Assembly (NCBI GenBank): GCA_016874915.1
Contig: VGSW01000016.1
Location: 1 to 36,250, forward strand
From: Deltaproteobacteria bacterium
GTDB taxonomy: Bacteria > Desulfobacterota > Desulfobaccia > Desulfobaccales > 0-14-0-80-60-11
DNA length: 36,250 bases
Direction: 5' to 3'
A program made the translations under genes and the position numbers. The notes under the pieces were generated by a model. The model saw nothing but the letters and a program-made list of their open reading frames with translations, ran no database searches and was not told the DNA's origin. Below, in pieces: positions 23,230-31,071 of the stretch. Within the stretch, counting starts at the first letter, position 1. Every line of letters begins with the position of its first letter.

Positions 23230-24063
23230 ATGATCTTGACTCGGTTCCTGGGGGTGGCGCTGGGGGTCTTGGGGTGCGTCCTGGTCCAGGCGGGTGGAGT
23301 TCTGGCCGACGCCCCGCCGGTGGCCTACGTAGAACTCAAATATCAATTAGTCCGCCAGGGGCTGGACAAGGATTTCGTCCAGAAAACCTTCGCCGACTCC
23401 CGCAACTCCTTCCTCCCTGACGTGGTGCGCAAGATCGCATACCTCAAAAAAGAGACCAGGGATATTTACCGGCAGTTCCTTACTCCCCAGGTGGCGGCCC
23501 AGGGCCGGGCTTACCTGAAAGAGCACCAGCCCACCCTGCGCCGGGCGGAAGCCCGCTACGGGGTGGCGCCGGAGGTCATAGTGGCCATCCTCACGGTGGA
23601 GAGCGGCCTGGGAAGCAACACCGGCAAATATTCGGTCTTCAACGTCTTTGCGTCCCTGTCGGTCATGGACAGCCCGGAAATCATCCGGGAGCTGGATCTG
23701 CCGGCCCGGTTGAAGGACCGGCTGCGGAAAAAGGCGGCCTGGGCCCGCAAGGAACTGCAAGTTTACCTGGAGTACTGCCAGCGGCGCCGACTGGACCCCT
23801 TCTCTTATAAAGGCTCCTGGGCCGGGGCCATGGGGTACTGCCAGTTTCTCCCTTCCAGCCTGAAAAGCAGCGGGGCCGATGGGGACGGCGACGGCCGCAT
23901 CGACCTGTTCACCCATGATGACGCCATCTTCAGCATCGCCTGCTATCTCAACAAGAGCGGTTTCCAGCAACGCAACCGGTCCACCTGGCGCCGGGCGGTG
24001 CTGCGCTACAACCATTCCGACGCTTACGCCGATTGCGTCCTGGCTTTGGCCAGTTGGTATTGA
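23230..24063 (+). CDS. Lytic murein transglycosylase, MltB family
   Basis: A 277-residue periplasmic enzyme that cleaves peptidoglycan between MurNAc and GlcNAc, leaving 1,6-anhydro ends. The SLT_2 catalytic region has AILTVESGLGSNTGKYSVFN with catalytic Glu124, and the later GSWAGAMGYCQFLPSS and DGDGDGRIDLFTHDDAIFS segments that are diagnostic of MltB (the acidic run recalls its calcium site). The N-terminal hydrophobic signal ends VLADA; a Cys at 16 (VLGC) makes a lipoprotein anchor possible. GGGGGAGA before ATG 23230 decides against a start 54 bases upstream, which would place a 5-prime extension ahead of the signal peptide. It lacks the peptidoglycan-binding domain of longer paralogs. Confidence 0.92.
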   Translation: MILTRFLGVALGVLGCVLVQAGGVLADAPPVAYVELKYQLVRQGLDKDFVQKTFADSRNSFLPDVVRKIAYLKKETRDIYRQFLTPQVAAQGRAYLKEHQPTLRRAEARYGVAPEVIVAILTVESGLGSNTGKYSVFNVFASLSVMDSPEIIRELDLPARLKDRLRKKAAWARKELQVYLEYCQRRRLDPFSYKGSWAGAMGYCQFLPSSLKSSGADGDGDGRIDLFTHDDAIFSIACYLNKSGFQQRNRSTWRRAVLRYNHSDAYADCVLALASWY

Positions 24064-24289
24064 GCGGTTTAGCGGTTTAGCGGTTTGGCGGTTTAGTTAT
24101 ACTCGGAGCGGGAGATTCCATTCACCCCCACCCCAACCCTCCCCCCTCCAGGGGGAGGGGGTTAAAGGAAGAAATTGCGGTTAGCGGTTTGGCGGGTCGG
24201 CGGTTTAGCGGTTTAATTATAAGAAAATATCTGCCAGACCGCCAGACTGCTAACCCGCTAACCCGCTAACCCGCAGAGGGTTTTTTCTC
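24064..24289. repeat. Octamer arrays in inverted orientation before purE
   Basis: Units of GCGGTTTA run in tandem at 24064-24097 and 24177-24215. The complementary units, CCGCCAGA and CCGCTAAC, run at 24240-24275, so the two sides could pair. Between the arrays lies a hairpin, CCCTCCCCC (24137-24145) with GGGGGAGGG (24151-24159). No gene is seen. Confidence 0.75.
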
Positions 24290-24303
24290 CAAAGGAGATG
24301 TTA

Positions 24304-24810
24304 ATGACCATCGAAGTGGGCATCGTTTTAGGCAGCGCCTCGGATTGGCCCGCGGTGGAGCCGGCCGCAGCCCTCCTCAAAGAGTGGGGGGTGGGGTTTG
24401 ACGTGACCGTGGCTTCGGCGCACCGGGCGCCCCGGTTGGCGCAGGCTTATGCCCGGGAGGCCGAAGGCCGGGGGCTGAAAGTGATCATTGCCGCGGCCGG
24501 CGCCGCGGCCCACCTGGCCGGGGTCCTGGCCGCGGAGACCACCCTGCCGGTCATTGGCGTGCCCCTGGCCTCCTCCTCCCTCCAGGGATTGGACAGTTTG
24601 CTCTCCACGGTGCAGATGCCCGCAGGGGTGCCGGTGGCCACCATGGCCCTGGGTTCGGCGGGGGCCAGGAACGCCGCGGTGTTGGCCGTGCAAATCCTGG
24701 CCCTAAGCAACCCCCGGCTCCGGGAGATTCTTAAGGAGCATAAGCAAAATTTGGAACAACAGGTGATGGAGCAGGCGGAAGAAATTCCTTCGGAGTACCG
24801 GAGGAGTTAG
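24304..24810 (+). CDS. purE: N5-carboxyaminoimidazole ribonucleotide mutase (class I PurE)
   Basis: Catalyses the N5-CAIR to CAIR step of purine synthesis. The 168-residue protein begins [12 protein letters not shown] with the phosphate-binding SASDW (11-15), then TVASAHRAP with the catalytic-loop His40, and [24 protein letters not shown], the central PurE stretch. A charged tail of about 20 residues ([18 protein letters not shown]) extends past the core. Two ATGs are in frame; 24304 is chosen because AAAGGAG sits seven bases upstream, whereas for 24298 the spacing would be one base. It precedes alr by 27 bases, and the two are probably co-transcribed although their pathways differ. PurK is not in the window. 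Confidence 0.93.
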   Translation: MTIEVGIVLGSASDWPAVEPAAALLKEWGVGFDVTVASAHRAPRLAQAYAREAEGRGLKVIIAAAGAAAHLAGVLAAETTLPVIGVPLASSSLQGLDSLLSTVQMPAGVPVATMALGSAGARNAAVLAVQILALSNPRLREILKEHKQNLEQQVMEQAEEIPSEYRRS

Positions 24811-24837
24811 AGAATATCGGGACAGGGGGCCCGAGCC

Positions 24838-25962
24838 ATGATGGTAACCTCCATGGTGGACCTGTTGATCGACCTGATGGCCCTGGATTATAACTACCGG
24901 GGCTTGCGCCGGTTGTGCGCTCCCCAAGTCAAGTTTCTGGGGGTGGTCAAGGCCGACGCTTATGGGCATGGCCTGGTCCCGGTGGCCCGGAAACTGGTGG
25001 CCGCGGGCGCGGACTACCTGGGGGTGGGTTCCCTGGAAGAAGGCCTGATTTTGCGCCGGGCCGGCCTGGCCTTGCCGGTGCTGCTGATGCTGGGGATTCT
25101 CCCGGGGGAAGCGGAAGGCGCGGTGGGCGCCCATATGGAGGTCGCCCTGTTTCGGAAAGACGTGGCTCAAGTCGTGGAGGCCGCGGCCGCGGCTCAGGGC
25201 AAAAAGGCCCGGGTCCACCTCAAGGTGGACACCGGCATGGGCCGCCTGGGCCTGCTGCCCCAGGACGTGCTGCCTTTTCTGGAGGGCTTGCATTCTTACC
25301 GCCACCTGGAGGTCCAGGGGTTGATCTCCCACCTGGCGGTGGCGGAAATTGAAGATAAAACTTATACTCAGAAACAGATTGAAGATTTCTCCGCCCTGCT
25401 GGCCGCCGCCCGGCAGCGGGGGTGGAAGCTGCCCCTGAGCCATATCGCCAACAGCGCCGCCCTGTGGGAAATCCAGGAGGCCCATTTCAACCTGGTGCGG
25501 CCCGGGATCATGCTCTACGGCTCGCCGGCCAACCCGCACCGGCCGCCGCCCCTGGAACTGAGGCCGGTGATGTCCGTGGCCACCCAGGTCCTCCAGCTCA
25601 AGCGCCTGCCCCCGGGGACCAGCATCAGCTACGGCTGCACTTATACCACCGCCGACTGGTGCGACCTGGCCATTCTGCCCGTGGGCTATTGCAACGGTTA
25701 CCCCCGCCAGTTGTCCAGTAAAGGGGAGGTCCTGATCCAGGGCCGCCGGGCGCCCATCCGGGGACGGGTGTGCATGAACCTGACCATGGTGGAGGTGACC
25801 CATATCCCCGGAGTAAAGGAAGGGGACCGGGCGGTCATCCTGGGGACCGACGGCGGAGCCCGACTCACCGCTGACGAGCTGGCGGCCTGGGCCCAAACCA
25901 TCAGCTATGAAATTTACTGCGCCCTGGGGACCGCCAACCCCCGGCGCTACGTGGGAGCTTAA
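24838..25962 (+). CDS. alr: Alanine racemase
   Basis: PLP enzyme that makes D-alanine for peptidoglycan. The 374-residue fold-type III protein has the PLP lysine in VVKADAYGHG (Lys38), the KVDTGMGRLG barrel motif, HIANSAAL, RPGIMLYG, and the second catalytic residue, a Tyr, in SISYGCTY. The segment following GRVC reads MNLTM, where many Alr proteins have MDQ; I believe this variant occurs in related bacteria and does not imply inactivity. AGGGGG lies upstream of ATG 24838. Followed three bases later by a small Cys-rich gene, suggesting one transcript. Confidence 0.94.
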   Translation: MMVTSMVDLLIDLMALDYNYRGLRRLCAPQVKFLGVVKADAYGHGLVPVARKLVAAGADYLGVGSLEEGLILRRAGLALPVLLMLGILPGEAEGAVGAHMEVALFRKDVAQVVEAAAAAQGKKARVHLKVDTGMGRLGLLPQDVLPFLEGLHSYRHLEVQGLISHLAVAEIEDKTYTQKQIEDFSALLAAARQRGWKLPLSHIANSAALWEIQEAHFNLVRPGIMLYGSPANPHRPPPLELRPVMSVATQVLQLKRLPPGTSISYGCTYTTADWCDLAILPVGYCNGYPRQLSSKGEVLIQGRRAPIRGRVCMNLTMVEVTHIPGVKEGDRAVILGTDGGARLTADELAAWAQTISYEIYCALGTANPRRYVGA

Positions 25963-25965
25963 ACC

Positions 25966-26133
25966 ATGGAACGCAAACCGGATTTCCAGGAGCCCAGCAT
26001 CTGCGTGGTGTGCGCCTGGCGGGAAAACTGCGTCAAAAAATTTTCCTTCACCGGCCAGCACTGTCTGGAATATACCCGGGATATCACCTTGAAGGCCAAA
26101 CCGGTGGGGGAGGTTCCTAAGGAAGAGAAGTAA
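25966..26133 (+). CDS. Small Cys-rich protein, unknown function (55 residues)
   Basis: A 55-residue gene three bases after alr, with GGGAG near the alr stop serving as ribosome site. The protein has four cysteines in CVVCAWRENC (13, 16, 22) and QHC (33), a pattern suited to binding zinc or an iron-sulfur cluster, followed by LEYTRDITLK and a charged end. I recall similar short proteins with a CxxCxWRxxC motif in deltaproteobacteria, unassigned. Co-transcription with alr is likely from spacing; no functional link is known. Confidence 0.72.
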   Translation: MERKPDFQEPSICVVCAWRENCVKKFSFTGQHCLEYTRDITLKAKPVGEVPKEEK

Positions 26134-26414
26134 GTGATCAGTGATCGGTATAGGTCGTGCTGTGCACGCCGGTTGATTCACTGATTCCCAAGCAGTTGAA
26201 CATGATCCTTCGGATCCCGGTAAATCATGAAGAGATTTGGTGGCACAGGCTTTCCAGCCTGTGCCTGGACAGCCGAGGGCGGCTGTCCCACAAGATATGC
26301 AGGGTGGGCACCTTTCACCGATACCATATGATTACTTGGTGCGCATAACGCACCATGCGAAGCCCAAGTAGAGTGCGTCTTACGCACCACTTGACCTACA
26401 ATAGTGAGTTATAA
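26134..26414. other. Non-coding gap with four palindromic repeats
   Basis: No gene. GGCACAGGC (26242-26250) pairs with GCCTGTGCC (26257-26265), and GGACAGCC (26267-26274) with GGCTGTCC (26281-26288). GGTGCG-N5-CGCACC lies at 26338-26354 and GTGCGT-N3-ACGCAC at 26373-26387. All have relatives elsewhere in the window (7062-7079, 15820-15888). The stretch separates alr from an A+T-rich gene. Confidence 0.7.
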
Positions 26415-26978
26415 TTGATAGAAATTGACTACCTCAAGCTATATGATCTTGAAACTTACTTGTTTGAGAAAGTTTCAAGGCGTTTTTCTGACCTTGGGTA
26501 TCTTACCGCTTTTGATTTTTTTTGCATTGTAATCTGGAAAGCAAATCGTTCTAAATCAATAATTGCAAAACGCCTCTTAGCTCAAGAATATCCTAATTTG
26601 GACGACGCGGTAGTTGCTCTGACGAAATCCTTAGCAAATGCAGTGGATGATAAGGCGCGGATGAAAGCATTGATCGAGGATTGGGGCTTTCGGCTACCCA
26701 TGGCGTCGGCAATTTTGACGGTTCTTTATCCTGACTCATTTACGGTTTATGACTGGCGGGTTTGTGAGGCTATTGGTGGATTCTTTAACTTGCATAATAA
26801 AACGAATTTCGACTCTCTATGGAATGATTATGAAGCCTTCGTAGCCGCCGTCAATAAGGCTGAACCGTCAGAATATAGTTTAAGAGATAAAGACAGGTGG
26901 TTGTGGGGTAAGTCATTTTGCCAGCAACTTAAACAAGATATAGCTGAGAAGTTCCAAAAGAAAAAAGTCGACGATTAA
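26415..26978 (+). CDS. Hypothetical protein with HhH-glycosylase-like motif, A+T-rich
   Basis: A 187-residue cytoplasmic protein of unrecognised family. The central stretch GFRLPMASAILTVLYP (91-106) followed by FTVYDWRVCEAI looks like the helix-hairpin-helix and Asp-containing segment of HhH-GPD DNA glycosylases (Asp113 in the VYD position). No catalytic Lys could be placed, so this is a weak resemblance. The N-terminal part IVIWKANRSKSIIAKRLL is basic. It starts with TTG at 26415, with no clear ribosome site, and its stop overlaps the argS start as TAATG. Codon use is A+T-rich against G+C-rich alr and argS, suggesting an insertion. Confidence 0.7.
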   Translation: MIEIDYLKLYDLETYLFEKVSRRFSDLGYLTAFDFFCIVIWKANRSKSIIAKRLLAQEYPNLDDAVVALTKSLANAVDDKARMKALIEDWGFRLPMASAILTVLYPDSFTVYDWRVCEAIGGFFNLHNKTNFDSLWNDYEAFVAAVNKAEPSEYSLRDKDRWLWGKSFCQQLKQDIAEKFQKKKVDD

Positions 26979-28645
26979 TGTATATCAAAAAAATTCTTCG
27001 TGAACTCATCGCAGCCGCAGTCCAGCGGGCTCGGGCTGCGGGCGAGCTCACCTTTGACAGCCTGCCGGCCTTTGAAGTGGAGGCCCCCAAGCACCCGGAG
27101 CACGGCGACTTGGCCACCAACGCAGCTATGGTGCTAGCCTCCCAGGCCAGGCGGCCACCCCGCCAGATCGCCGAAATCATCATCAAGAACCTGTCCGCCC
27201 CGGAAGGCATGTTGGGCAAGGTGGAAATCGCCGGTCCGGGGTTCATTAATTTCTTCCTCACCGACGACTTCTGGCGCGGGGTCATCATGGAAATCCACCG
27301 CCGGGGCGCGGCCTACGGCGGGAGCGACCTGGGCCGGGGCCGCAAAGTCCAGGTGGAGTTCGTCAGCGCCAACCCCACGGGGCCGCTGCACATCGGCCAC
27401 GGGCGGGGCGCGGCCCTGGGGGACGTCCTGGCCAACCTGCTGGCCGTCGCCGGCCACCAGGTGGTGCGGGAGTACTATATCAACGACGTGGGCAACCAGA
27501 TCCTCACCCTGGGTAAATCCCTTTACTACCGTCTCCGGGAGCTTCAGGGGGAGAGCATTGAATTCCCGGCGGACGGCTATCAGGGCGACTACATCAAGGA
27601 CCTGGCCCGGGATTACCTAAAGCAGGGAGGCGATTTTTTCTGGGGTGGGCCCCGGGAAGAGGATTTCCTGGTCCTGGGGCGCTACGCCGCCACAGTCATC
27701 CTGGACGTCATCAAACAGGACCTGGAAGACTTTGGCGTCCGCTTCGACACCTGGTTCAGCGAAACGGAACTCTACCGCCGGGGCCTGGTGGACCAGAGCT
27801 TCCAGCTCCTCCAGGAAAAAGGCTTCCTTTACGAGCACGAAGGCGCCCTGTGGTTCAAAGCCACGGCCTTCGGGGATGAAAAAGACCGGGTGGTGCGTCG
27901 GGGCACCGGGGCCACCACCTACTTTGCCTCGGATATCGCCTATCACCTTTACAAATTCCAACAAGGTTACGACCTGGTGGTGGACCTGTGGGGCGCAGAC
28001 CACCACGGCTACGCGCCCCGCCTCCAGGCCGCGGTGGAAGCCTTGGGCTCTCCCGGCCGGGTGAGGGTCATCCTGGTGCAGTTGGTGAGCCTGGTGCGCC
28101 ACGGCGAGCCGGTGGCCATGACCACCCGGGGCGGGACCTTTGTGACGCTCCGGGAGGTGCTGGACGAAGTGGGCAAAGACGCGGCCCGCTTTATCTTCTT
28201 AACCCGCCGGTCCGACGCCCACCTGGAATTCGACCTGGAAGTGGCCAAGGAGCAGAGCAGCGAAAACCCGGTGTACTACGTGCAGTACGCCCATGCCCGG
28301 CTGGCCAGCGTCTTCCGCCAGGCCGAGGCTCAGGGGATCAGCATGGCCCCGCCGGACCCGGCCCGGTTCCCCTTGCTGGCCCTGCCCGAAGAACTGTCCC
28401 TGTTGAAAATGCTGGCTGGCTACCCCGAACTGGTGGAAGCCGCGACCCGGCTCCTGGAGCCGCACCGCCTAACATATTTCTTGACGGAACTGGCCTCCCA
28501 GTTGCATAGTTATTATTATAAACACCGCTTTATTTCCGAAGACCCGGACCTGACCCAGGCCCGGCTGTGGCTGGTTTCCGCGGTGAAAACCGTCCTGGCC
28601 CACGCCCTGGGCATCCTGGGCGTCACCGCGCCGGAGGCGATGTGA
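26978..28645 (+). CDS. argS: Arginyl-tRNA synthetase
   Basis: Class I synthetase that charges tRNA-Arg. The 555-residue protein has the N-terminal Add-1 domain (about 1-110, HPEHGDLATNAAM), the active-site ANPTGPLHIGHGRGAALGD, and the ArgRS form of the second signature, VAMTTRGGTFVTL, in place of KMSKS, which many ArgRS proteins lack. The C-terminal anticodon-binding helical domain contains LASQLHSYYYKHRF. The ATG at 26978 overlaps the stop of the preceding A+T-rich gene, so translation now depends at least partly on coupling. Confidence 0.96.
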   Translation: MYIKKILRELIAAAVQRARAAGELTFDSLPAFEVEAPKHPEHGDLATNAAMVLASQARRPPRQIAEIIIKNLSAPEGMLGKVEIAGPGFINFFLTDDFWRGVIMEIHRRGAAYGGSDLGRGRKVQVEFVSANPTGPLHIGHGRGAALGDVLANLLAVAGHQVVREYYINDVGNQILTLGKSLYYRLRELQGESIEFPADGYQGDYIKDLARDYLKQGGDFFWGGPREEDFLVLGRYAATVILDVIKQDLEDFGVRFDTWFSETELYRRGLVDQSFQLLQEKGFLYEHEGALWFKATAFGDEKDRVVRRGTGATTYFASDIAYHLYKFQQGYDLVVDLWGADHHGYAPRLQAAVEALGSPGRVRVILVQLVSLVRHGEPVAMTTRGGTFVTLREVLDEVGKDAARFIFLTRRSDAHLEFDLEVAKEQSSENPVYYVQYAHARLASVFRQAEAQGISMAPPDPARFPLLALPEELSLLKMLAGYPELVEAATRLLEPHRLTYFLTELASQLHSYYYKHRFISEDPDLTQARLWLVSAVKTVLAHALGILGVTAPEAM

Positions 28646-28647
28646 GA

Positions 28648-28765
28648 GTCAGTGATCAGTGGTCAGTGATCAGTTTTCAGTTATAGAGAATCAGTTAAAT
28701 TTCTAATAATCTGCAATTAGCCCCGCAATTGGATTACTGGCCACTGATTACTGGCCACTGGCAAC
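28648..28765. repeat. Degenerate heptamer arrays after argS
   Basis: Plus strand units CAGTGAT/CAGTGGT repeat at 28650-28675, and the near-complement TTACTGGCCACTGA/TGGCCACTGG repeats at 28734-28765. The two runs are inverted relative to each other across an A+T-rich centre, as at 1552-1660. Confidence 0.65.
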
Positions 28766-28782
28766 TGGTATAGGAGGGGGGA

Positions 28783-29556
28783 ATGGACGCCGGTCGGGGG
28801 AGGAAGGGGAAAAAGCCCTGGCAGTTGAGCCTGGGGGTGAAGGACCTCATCTTCACCGGCATCGGCGTTGCCGGATTGATGGTGATTTGCTTCTTCGTAG
28901 GGGCATTGGCCGGGCGGGGTGACATCTACCGGGCGGCCCATAGTTGGGGCTTATTGGCGCCGGAGCCTCCCAAAGCCCAATGGGCGTCCCCCACCATAGG
29001 AACCCAGCCCGCGGCGGTGCCCTCCCCATCTCCCGGATCCGCAGTCTCGCCAATGACTCCGGCCCCGGCGCCGGTTGCAGCTCAGACAGCTAAGGCCAAG
29101 ACGACCCCTGAAACTCCGGTGGCCGGGTCCATTGCCACCGCGCCGACGTCGCCCCCCGCGGCTAAAAAGCCTAAAGGCGCGATGCATCAGCAAAAGGCCA
29201 AAGAAGAGGAAATGCGGAAACTACGCCAGGAAGTGGCCCGCAAGCTAAAATTTCAGAACAGTTTCGACACCACGGCCAAGACCGCCAAGGCCGCCAAAAC
29301 CAAAGAAAAATCCGCGGCCAAGCCCACCCCAATAAAAGTGGCCCAGTTCCGAGACGGCAAAGCCGCCAAGGCCAAACTGGCGGAAATGCAGAAGAAGGGG
29401 GAAAAGGTCAGCTTAAAGCAGACCAAGGACGAGAAGGGAAGTCTTTACACCATTTACAAACAAGCGCCGCCCAAACCCGGGGAAGGCGAAAAACTGGCCA
29501 AGAAGAGCACCAAGTCCGGGGAGAAAAAATCCAAGTCCCAATCTCAGAAAAATTAG
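28783..29556 (+). CDS. Membrane-anchored SPOR-like protein
   Basis: A 257-residue protein with a basic cytoplasmic start (GRGRKGKKP), one membrane helix (about 23-45), a long Pro/Ala/Ser/Lys-rich periplasmic linker with a short coiled segment (about 139-160), and a C-terminal stretch that reads like a SPOR domain: KVAQFRDGKAAKAKLAEMQ, then KGEKV, then GSLYTIYKQ. SPOR domains bind denuded septal peptidoglycan, and such proteins commonly follow argS, as FtsN-like proteins do. The Lys-rich tail after it is unusual. GAGGGGGG precedes ATG 28783. The TAG stop forms the first bases of an inverted-repeat element, so the original C-terminus might have been different. Confidence 0.72.
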   Translation: MDAGRGRKGKKPWQLSLGVKDLIFTGIGVAGLMVICFFVGALAGRGDIYRAAHSWGLLAPEPPKAQWASPTIGTQPAAVPSPSPGSAVSPMTPAPAPVAAQTAKAKTTPETPVAGSIATAPTSPPAAKKPKGAMHQQKAKEEEMRKLRQEVARKLKFQNSFDTTAKTAKAAKTKEKSAAKPTPIKVAQFRDGKAAKAKLAEMQKKGEKVSLKQTKDEKGSLYTIYKQAPPKPGEGEKLAKKSTKSGEKKSKSQSQKN

Positions 29557-29688
29557 AAGCTATTTCAAAACCTCCTCTTTCCATAACTTGTCATTCTGAG
29601 CGAAGCGAAGAATCTCGTATTTTTAATGAGTTGAGAGCCTTCACTTCGTTCAGGATGACAGGGAAAACAGGTTTTGAAATAGCTTCTA
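29554..29688. repeat. 135-bp inverted-repeat (MITE-like) element between convergent genes
   Basis: The outer arms are a perfect 20-bp inverted repeat, 29554-29573 against 29669-29688. Inside them lie TGTCATTCTGAGCGAAG (from 29589) and its imperfect complement CTTCGTTCAGGATGACA (29645-29661), so the whole element can fold into one hairpin. The TAG stop of the SPOR-like gene is the outer end of the left arm; the convergent BrkB-family stop begins six bases after the right arm. The inner sequence resembles a repeat I recall from several unrelated bacterial phyla. Confidence 0.85.
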
Positions 29689-29694
29689 GTCTTT

Positions 29695-31044
29695 CTATTC
29701 TTCCGAGTTCTTTTCTTCAGAGATTAAATTCACCATTTCCTGCATACTAAGGCTCTGCCAACCGGGGGGAGCGGGGCTTTCCCCCAGATTCTGAAGAAGC
29801 TCCGCCATCCGGGGTTCGCCTTCCAAAGTCCGGGTCAGGACCTCGCCCCGGGCCTGGCGCAGGCATTTCAAGACTTCTGCAACGGTAATCTGGTCCAGAG
29901 GCAGGCTGGGGAGGAATTGGGGGGAACCTCCATCATGGGTTGGGGCCGCCTCCAGCACCAGGTTGCAGTCCTTGAGCAGCTGCGCGACCCGGCCGGCCAG
30001 ATTGTCGCCCCAGGGCAGAAGCTGCTCCAATTCCTTCAGGGACAGGGGTGGCTGGCGGCGGACAAAGCGTCGGCTGATGCCCAGGAGGGCCACCAGCCCT
30101 AGGTATTCGTCCACCGGCTCCGGCGGCAAGGGTCCCCGGCGGAATTCCTGGCTTAAATAGTCGAGGTGCTGGTGGGCGTAAGCTATTTCGTTGCCGAAGA
30201 GCACGATGAGCCAGCTCCAGAAGATCCAGATGACCAGGAACAACAGGTGGTACAAGGCCCCGTAAATCACGTTGTAGTAGGTGGCCGCGCCCTGGAACCA
30301 GATAAAGATGGCTTGGGCCGCCTGCCAGACGGTGCCCCCGGCTATCCCGCCCACCAGGGCGGAGGTGAACCGCACCGGGGTATTGGGCATCACCAGGTAA
30401 ATGAAGATGAAGGCCACCCAGAGAATGGCGAGAGACACCAGGCCGCCGGTGGCCGCGAAGATGGCTTCGGGCAAAATTCCCGCCAGCAGGCGGCGGATCT
30501 CCGGATGGCCCAGGAAATTGCTGGTGACGGAAACGGCCACGGCCATGAGGATGGGAAAGAAGAGAAAGATGCTAAGGTAGTCGCTGAGCTTGCGTCTCAG
30601 CGACCGGGTCTGGGGCACCCGCCAGGTGGCGTTGAAGGCCCGCTCCACGTTGGTCATCACCACCACCAGGGCCGCCAGCAGAAAGACCACCCCGAAGACC
30701 CCCAGGGAGGTGACCTTGGTTTCCTCGATGTATTGGAAGATCTGGGCGGCGAACTCCTGGGACCCGGGGGCCAGGCGCTCCAGGAGCTGGGCGGCCAGAA
30801 GCCGCTGAATTCCCAGGCCCTTGAGGATGGCAAAGAGCAGGGCCAAAAGGGGAATAAGGGCCAGGATAGTGGAGTAGGCCAGAGAGGAGGCCTGGATCAG
30901 GGAATGGCTGCGCCCCAGGCCCCAGCCCCCCAGGATGAGGAGGCGCAGGCCCTTGACAAGCGGCCATACTGCCGGGCTCCAGCCTTCATCCTGCCAGAGG
31001 GCGCCGGAGAAAAATTCTTTGCAACGATGCCAGATCTTCACCAT
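29695..31044 (-). CDS. YihY/BrkB-family inner membrane protein
   Basis: A 449-residue protein of the family once misnamed RNase BN. Six or more hydrophobic helices fill residues 35-290, with the family segments SLAYSTILALIPLLALL, NVERAFNATWRV and ATYYNVIYGALYHLLFLVIWIFWSWLIVLFGNEI. The last 130 residues form a soluble helical or winged-helix domain (PPLSLKELEQLLPWGDNLAGRVAQLL) typical of longer BrkB proteins. The transport or regulatory role is not established in the family. ATG 31044 follows the lipoprotein gene by 27 bases on the minus strand. Confidence 0.9.
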   Translation of the reverse strand: MVKIWHRCKEFFSGALWQDEGWSPAVWPLVKGLRLLILGGWGLGRSHSLIQASSLAYSTILALIPLLALLFAILKGLGIQRLLAAQLLERLAPGSQEFAAQIFQYIEETKVTSLGVFGVVFLLAALVVVMTNVERAFNATWRVPQTRSLRRKLSDYLSIFLFFPILMAVAVSVTSNFLGHPEIRRLLAGILPEAIFAATGGLVSLAILWVAFIFIYLVMPNTPVRFTSALVGGIAGGTVWQAAQAIFIWFQGAATYYNVIYGALYHLLFLVIWIFWSWLIVLFGNEIAYAHQHLDYLSQEFRRGPLPPEPVDEYLGLVALLGISRRFVRRQPPLSLKELEQLLPWGDNLAGRVAQLLKDCNLVLEAAPTHDGGSPQFLPSLPLDQITVAEVLKCLRQARGEVLTRTLEGEPRMAELLQNLGESPAPPGWQSLSMQEMVNLISEEKNSEE

Positions 31045-31071
31045 TTAATCGGTTTTCTATCAGGGCCGCGT

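Noticed and set aside
24703-26181. Long minus-strand open frame opposite alr
   Set aside because: Alr has all its catalytic motifs; the opposite frame is compositionally a shadow.
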